In this document: one piece after another, positions 16,199 to 20,227 of the stretch
Layout: each line of letters begins with the position of its first letter
Numbering within the stretch: the stretch's first letter is position 1
Source of the DNA: a virus
IMG/VR virus record: IMGVR_UViG_3300042554_001053
Coordinates: 1 to 20,227 of that record
Strand: one strand, 5' to 3'
Length of the DNA: 20,227 bases
The notes under the pieces: model-generated
The model's database searches: none
Told to the model about the DNA's origin: nothing
What the model saw: only the letters and a program-made list of their open reading frames with translations
Program-made: the position numbers and the translations under genes

Positions 16199-18222
16199 TA
16201 TTGAACAGAATATTTAGGTATGATGACAGACGATGTAACGAGCCACGCGCCACCATCGGAGTCCACCGTCAGCGGTCGTCCTGTTTCGCTTATGAGCGTC
16301 AGACCAGGCTTTGGAGTTATTCTCCACACATACCTGCCTGCGTTGTCGCCGCCTGCTGCTTTCGTGCCGCTTACCACATAATCCGTCTTGAAAGAAATAC
16401 GACTCTTCGTAACCACTTCTGGCGAGAAGCCGCCAAGCAAGTCATTCACTTCGGTCATTATGGCATTTAGTTCAGAGCAACTAGTGTCATATATGCCAGC
16501 AGGAGCATCGTCAAGAGCATCCGTTGCATTGAAGAAATAGAAGTGTTCTGCGCCCATGACCGCAGAGTGACGAACAAGTTCGTAATAGAAGTTCTCTCCG
16601 CTGCTAGGAGAGTCTGCTTGCCCCTGTGTTATGCCAACCACATAAGCGTTGCTAGGCTTCAGTGCCTTGGATCGCAACCACGGTCGCAGTTTATCGTCAG
16701 GACTTGTCCGTCTAGCAGCCCTGATCTGCTGCATATCCACCAAGAAACAGTTCCATATGCTGTTTTTAAATGTTGGCAAAGCCAATGTCGTGGCATTTGT
16801 TTCGTTTCTGATGATGCGGGTATCATCATACGGATCAATCACCCAAGCAAAATCAAAATTCCAAGAGCAATAAAGATTGGGAGAACTGCTGTCTCCAACA
16901 GTTTTTTCCTCAAATTTCGGATGCCCATACACATCGTATGCCCAATCGCGGTCTTTCGTGGCATAGCATCGGTAGTTGCTCATGCCGATGTCAGGATAGT
17001 GTTCCTTTGCCGTATCATGGAAACAATAGGTGAGACTCGCGTTTCTTATGGACGCAAGACCACCGTTCCAATAGATGTAACTAGGATTCTTTTGCGGGTG
17101 CCGCGTCGTGGCTGCCTCTAGTGCGCTGTTGTTTGGATACTTTCCGTCCTGCTTCAGTACGGTATTGAGAGGTCGTGCGCCATACCACTCCTGCTCTGCG
17201 CGAGGATCGGCTTGCATTGTCTGTAGTGCCACTTTAGCAAGTTCCGCAGTTGGCTGTGCGTTAAACGCATCTGCGGGAAATCCCTCGGTATCAAACACAA
17301 GATAATCAATGTTCGCGCCGCGCTGCTTCAGTCCCGAACACATGACTTTCCAATCTTGATATATCTGATTTATGGCGGTGGCTCCCCATATAGAGGCAAG
17401 TGTCCATCCGCTGCCCTTGAGGTTGTCTGATCTGCGATTGAATAGAAATACTCCGTGAGCGCGATCTCCATATATCGCAAAATTACTGGCATTGTATGTG
17501 TTGTAGTCGCCAGGAAACTCTGGTGGATTGTTTGCCAAGAAGGTGTCAATGTCGGCTCGTTTTTCGGTGGGATTTTTGTAATAAACATATCCGCCCCAAT
17601 AGTAGACTGGAGCCAACACTCGCATACCCTCTGGCAGGGCATTCAACCCGTTCACGATGCCGTTCATTCTGTCTCTGTATGCAGCAACGGTCTGAATTTT
17701 GGAAAAGTATTGGGTGGCAGAATCGTCAATATACGACTGTGATGCATTCGGCGCAGTCAACCATATCAGCGGCTTCACATATTCGTATCTGTTGAAATCA
17801 TCCGAAGTCAAAAGATCGGCACTCGCACTTTTAGTGGTCTTTCCCGTGACAGGAGCATACCAAGTAGCAACCCATATCGGTCGCGGAGTCTCGGGAGGAG
17901 TATACGAAAACTGTGGAGCAACACCAGGATTTCTGCTTTCCGTCCCTCTGCTTGATGTTCCGACCGTGAATGTGGACGAACCAGTGGCTTGGTGTCCGCA
18001 ACTGGCTTGGCTTGCAGATGTGCATACAGGAATACCGTTAATCAGGAAACTCGGAGTTCCGTTTAGCATCACTGCATTGCTGTGTTCATTCTTGCCGTGA
18101 CTCTGCACGGGATTTCCCTGAACGGCTACAGGCAAGCCATCCAAGAAAAAATCTGGGTTGCCGACCTGAATCGTGCCGCCCGCCGTGTCAAGATATGCTC
18201 TAGAAACTCCATTGCCTGGCAT
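16198..18222 (-). CDS. PAAR-domain spike tip fused to a hydrolase-like domain (674 aa)
   Basis: Residues 1-90 are a PAAR domain. It has the GxPV and GxPS repeats (GLPVAVQGNPVQSHG at 29-43, NGTPSFLINGIPVC at 54-67) and candidate zinc ligands H42, H47, C67, C75 and H77. PAAR proteins cap the spike trimer; in T4 this is gp5.4, a small protein. After a linker (about 91-112) comes a domain of roughly 450 residues starting PIWVATWYAP (114-123). It has Trp/Tyr-rich strands (APVYYWGGYVYY at 203-214) and LVFDTEG at 307-313, a strand-end Asp/Glu pair typical of TIM-barrel glycoside hydrolases. Residues about 590-674 look like a C-terminal beta domain. The hydrolase region is 38-43% GC by hand count and the PAAR region 58%, so the fusion looks acquired. 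Start: AAGGAG at 18228-18233. It could be a cell-envelope or capsule-degrading enzyme delivered by the spike; the exact family is unassigned. Confidence 0.85.
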   Translation of the reverse strand: MPGNGVSRAYLDTAGGTIQVGNPDFFLDGLPVAVQGNPVQSHGKNEHSNAVMLNGTPSFLINGIPVCTSASQASCGHQATGSSTFTVGTSSRGTESRNPGVAPQFSYTPPETPRPIWVATWYAPVTGKTTKSASADLLTSDDFNRYEYVKPLIWLTAPNASQSYIDDSATQYFSKIQTVAAYRDRMNGIVNGLNALPEGMRVLAPVYYWGGYVYYKNPTEKRADIDTFLANNPPEFPGDYNTYNASNFAIYGDRAHGVFLFNRRSDNLKGSGWTLASIWGATAINQIYQDWKVMCSGLKQRGANIDYLVFDTEGFPADAFNAQPTAELAKVALQTMQADPRAEQEWYGARPLNTVLKQDGKYPNNSALEAATTRHPQKNPSYIYWNGGLASIRNASLTYCFHDTAKEHYPDIGMSNYRCYATKDRDWAYDVYGHPKFEEKTVGDSSSPNLYCSWNFDFAWVIDPYDDTRIIRNETNATTLALPTFKNSIWNCFLVDMQQIRAARRTSPDDKLRPWLRSKALKPSNAYVVGITQGQADSPSSGENFYYELVRHSAVMGAEHFYFFNATDALDDAPAGIYDTSCSELNAIMTEVNDLLGGFSPEVVTKSRISFKTDYVVSGTKAAGGDNAGRYVWRITPKPGLTLISETGRPLTVDSDGGAWLVTSSVIIPKYSVQ
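16211..16217 (-). promoter_or_regulatory. Weak candidate T4-type late promoter element (CTAAATA)
   Basis: CCTAAATA here matches 6 of 8 positions of the T4 late promoter box TATAAATA. It ends 24 bases upstream of the ATG at 16187, a spacing that would leave a short leader with its ribosome site. It lies within the end of the PAAR coding sequence, and a 6/8 match is common by chance. Confidence 0.2.
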
Positions 18223-18231
18223 TACAACTCC

Positions 18232-18441
18232 TTAATATGTTCCGCCTTCAATCACTGTGGTTCCAAGACGATCACCTAGCACGACAAAGCCAGAACCCTC
18301 GTCTTCGGGAATGTAACCTGATGTCTCCGCGACATTGCACACATACGAAACACCGTTTCGTTCCACGACATCGCCGTACACATAGACCTCGTAGTTGGAC
18401 GAGCCTTCCACATACTTTCGGTGTCTTCCTCTGTAGTTCAA
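18232..18441 (-). CDS. Small protein (69 aa) with chitin-binding (CBM5/12)-like motif; TTG start
   Basis: There is no ATG in the right place. The frame begins at TTG (18441), which overlaps the spike gene's TGA as TTGA and has a strong GGGAGG at 18448-18453, 6 bases upstream. That makes TTG the likely start. Residues about 17-55 (YEVYVYGDVVERNGVSYVC, then a Gly/Pro stretch and GSGFVVLGD) follow the pattern Y-x-x-G-D-V-V-x-x-x-G-x-x-Y-x-C/A of small carbohydrate-binding modules often found in tail fibres. The N terminus is basic (RGRHRKY). It is sandwiched between the spike and the PAAR tip, so it may be a small spike accessory. The short length makes the family call tentative. Its stop TAA is embedded in the PAAR gene's ribosome site. 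Confidence 0.65.
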   Translation of the reverse strand: MNYRGRHRKYVEGSSNYEVYVYGDVVERNGVSYVCNVAETSGYIPEDEGSGFVVLGDRLGTTVIEGGTY

Positions 18442-19547
18442 GAGCCGCCTCCCTTTACATCAACCCGTGTCGGAGTGACCGCTGGCTTGCCAGAGTTTAC
18501 TTCAATGCGCTTGCCTTGCTGCAACACCATGACATTGCTGTCGGTGATGAAAGATATGGAGCGTCCCGAGAATCCGATGTCTCCGTCAGCGTAGAACTCC
18601 ATCTGCTTGCCTGATGCTTTCAGCGCACCCTCAATCTGAAGATTCACATCATTGCTTGCCAGTATGTTCGTATTGCCGTTTATCTGTATGTTGCCGCCAC
18701 CGTTGATGGTGAGATTTATGGCACCGTCAACGACAAGGTTCAAGCCTTCGCTGCCTGATATGTGGATCTTCTTGTTGCCGTGTACGATTTCGTAATCATC
18801 GCCCACGATCCGCTGTACGCGGGTGCCGTCTGGACTTGTTTCCCATCCGTTTCCGATTTCAGTGAATGATCCTGACTTGTGAAAATGGTGTATCCGCTCC
18901 GCGCCTGGCGTGTCATCCCATTCCTCAATGTGTCCGCTCTCGGTGTAGCGAACATGGTTCTTTGGATATTCTGCTGCATAGGGAGTGGACGGCTCGCTCC
19001 ACTTGGATGCGCCCTTGATGTCTGGCGTGCTTTGGATGTCCGTCTGTACCGTTGAAGTCTTGTACGCTGCGACAGTGGACTTCATCTCCTCCTTGTCGCT
19101 GTTTCGCGCAAGGCGGTTCGTGTCTTGCTCTCCGATCACAGACACACCAAGAGGAAACTTCTCGTCATCCACATCACTCTGCTTTGCGGGATACCGTCCG
19201 CTGCCATCCGCAAAGCCTTTCGTTACATCGGCTTCCTTCAGTGGAACACCGCCGAAAGACCCGATGATCACGGGATCCTGAGCGTCCTCGCCGTCTCGGA
19301 AAAATCCGAACACATGGGAACCCACAAGCAGCCCCGTGGGAGACTGCCCTATTCCTGAAAGAGCAGCACTGGTGATGGGCTGCATGGGATATGCCCACGG
19401 CAGGCATTCGGTCGGCAGTTCAGTCTTGTCGTGGACATGGAATCCGTAAACACGAACGCGGCACCGCCCAAGGTACAGTGGATCGCCCACATCCTCTACA
19501 ACGCCGTGCCACCACACGAATCCGTCTTTTCCTAGGAATCCTGACAT
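18438..19547 (-). CDS. 5: gp5-like baseplate central spike, lysozyme-less
   Basis: This 369-residue protein (T4 gp5 is 575) begins with an OB-fold: WWHGVVEDVGDPLYLGRCRV at 12-31, then VYGFHVHD and, near 80-97, GFFRDGEDAQDPVIIGSF. A polar linker (about 105-195) leads to NHVRYTESGHIEEWDDTPGA at 197-216 and IHHFHKSGSFTEI at 219-231, then a series of short beta repeats (about 250-335: GNKKIHISGSEGLNLVVDGA and onward, with NLTINGGGNIQINGNTNI) that form the trimeric beta-helix needle. The lysozyme domain that T4 carries between the OB-fold and the needle is absent; the linker is too short for it. It forms the membrane-piercing spike under the hub, and the PAAR protein two genes downstream would cap it. 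Start ATG overlaps the hub stop (TAATG), with a GGGGG-type site upstream. Confidence 0.92.
   Translation of the reverse strand: MSGFLGKDGFVWWHGVVEDVGDPLYLGRCRVRVYGFHVHDKTELPTECLPWAYPMQPITSAALSGIGQSPTGLLVGSHVFGFFRDGEDAQDPVIIGSFGGVPLKEADVTKGFADGSGRYPAKQSDVDDEKFPLGVSVIGEQDTNRLARNSDKEEMKSTVAAYKTSTVQTDIQSTPDIKGASKWSEPSTPYAAEYPKNHVRYTESGHIEEWDDTPGAERIHHFHKSGSFTEIGNGWETSPDGTRVQRIVGDDYEIVHGNKKIHISGSEGLNLVVDGAINLTINGGGNIQINGNTNILASNDVNLQIEGALKASGKQMEFYADGDIGFSGRSISFITDSNVMVLQQGKRIEVNSGKPAVTPTRVDVKGGGS
18448..18453 (-). promoter_or_regulatory. Ribosome binding site GGGAGG for the TTG-initiated 69-aa gene
   Basis: GGGAGG, 6 bases before TTG at 18441, is the strongest evidence that this small frame is a real gene and that TTG is its start. 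It lies in the last codons of the spike gene (a Gly-Gly-Gly-Ser end). Confidence 0.75.
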
Positions 19548-20227
19548 TACACCCCCATGCCGTTTCTAGACAGTTCCATCTTGCAGGAGTAAGCCGTACC
19601 GAGAGTGTGCTTGATGCTTGTCACCAAGTACTCGCCGCTCAGGTTCTTGTCGTCCCGATCCTGAATCGCCGTGACATCCGACTGCGGCTTGGGAACCCGA
19701 ATGCGAACCACATCACCAATGCGGCGGCGACTGTCTCCGAAAACCTGCATGACCAGTTTCTGCGTGAGGAACGCATTCATGTGATACTTGCGCTTCAGAA
19801 ACACCGACTCAGTTTGGAAGTTGTCAATGATCTGATTTCCCTTTGTGTGTACCGTGTATGGAGTAGACGGCATATAGAAGTACGCTCCACCGCCAGTCTT
19901 CAATGCATTTTCTAGAGGTGCATCACCTTTTCGGATTCTCTGCACATCGCCCAACTTCTTCATGGAATCAAAAACATCTCCCTCGTAGAACTGCATATGA
20001 CGATCTTCTTTTCTCACCAGATCGTGAACCTGCATACGAGCAGCGACCAGACCTGTTATGATGTTTTCAGCCGCATCAAATCGTGACAGTTCCTCTAGTT
20101 TCTGAATCTTGTGATACCGATTGGGCAGAACGCTGCTGAACCCGAGTTCCTGCTTTGTGCCTTCTGCGGTTCCGATGTTGCCGATGGTGTACAGATATGT
20201 GATGGGATTTTTAGATCCTGCTTCAAT
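19547..20227 (-). CDS. Baseplate hub protein (gp27/gpD-like position), C-terminal part
   Basis: The frame is open from the stop at 19547 to the last base, 226 visible codons, so the N terminus lies beyond the right edge. An internal ATG at 20035 is not the start: upstream codons are all sense and read as ordinary protein (NPITYLYTIGNIG, then RYHKIQKLEELSRFDAAENI). The C-terminal part has GDVVRIRVPKP and SGEYLVTSIKHTLGTAYSCKMELSRNGMGV-type sequence, with the SGEYLVTSIKH and MELSR elements typical of the last domain of contractile-tail hub proteins. Its position just before the spike gene matches gp27/gpD-type hubs. In T4 the gene before 5 is gene 53, so a strict one-to-one label is not possible. 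Role: ring at the tail-tube end onto which the spike trimer mounts (inferred). Confidence 0.75.
   Translation of the reverse strand: MEAGSKNPITYLYTIGNIGTAEGTKQELGFSSVLPNRYHKIQKLEELSRFDAAENIITGLVAARMQVHDLVRKEDRHMQFYEGDVFDSMKKLGDVQRIRKGDAPLENALKTGGGAYFYMPSTPYTVHTKGNQIIDNFQTESVFLKRKYHMNAFLTQKLVMQVFGDSRRRIGDVVRIRVPKPQSDVTAIQDRDDKNLSGEYLVTSIKHTLGTAYSCKMELSRNGMGV

Noticed and set aside
19547-20035. A complete 162-aa gene starting at ATG 20035
   Set aside because: The codons upstream to the window edge are all sense and protein-like, so the ATG is internal and the gene is truncated by the window.

Overview
The window is a compact, one-directional block of virion genes from a T4-like contractile-tailed phage (myovirus). 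All twelve genes lie on the minus strand, so transcription runs from right to left and the upstream end of the operon is at the high coordinates. The order hub, gp5-like spike, PAAR tip, gp25, gp6, a gene in the gp7 position, gp8, then a giant DUF4815 tail protein matches the baseplate region of T4-like phages, especially marine and cyanophage-type relatives. The host cannot be read from the sequence. A Gram-negative or cyanobacterial host is an inference from the family resemblance only.

Layout in transcription order: (1) 19547-20227, C-terminal part of a baseplate hub protein that runs off the right edge; (2) 18438-19547, gp5-like OB-fold/beta-helix spike with no lysozyme domain; (3) 18232-18441, a 69-residue protein with a TTG start that resembles a small chitin-binding module; (4) 16198-18222, a PAAR spike tip fused to a large hydrolase-like domain; (5) 15396-16187, an Ala-rich helical protein of unknown function; (6) 14737-15399, a membrane-anchored GAF-like protein; (7) 14327-14737, gp25-like wedge; (8) 12510-14327, gp6-like wedge; (9) 7647-12506, a 1619-residue protein with a baseplate-type N terminus followed by lectin/CBM-like modules; (10) 7101-7634, a 177-residue protein that looks like the detached C-terminal half of a LamG domain; (11) 4723-7089, gp8-like wedge, more than twice the length of T4 gp8; (12) 1-4713, a DUF4815 tail/fibre protein of at least 1571 residues, open through the left edge.

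Genes are separated by 0-11 bases or overlap by 1-4 bases, and almost every start has a purine-rich ribosome binding site. There is no non-coding stretch over 300 bases, and I see no tRNA, CRISPR array, insertion sequence or convincing terminator.

The genes would build the central spike and hub, the baseplate wedges around it, and the host-contacting proteins. The unusual parts are modular. Conserved baseplate cores at about 50-58% GC (hand counts of single lines) carry extra domains in AT-richer DNA (about 33-43%). These are the hydrolase part of the PAAR protein, two blocks in the 1619-residue adhesin, and the C-terminal insertion in gp8. The best candidates for new biology are the PAAR-hydrolase tip paired with a lysozyme-less spike, the lectin domain split between two genes, and the membrane-anchored GAF-like protein inside a baseplate operon.
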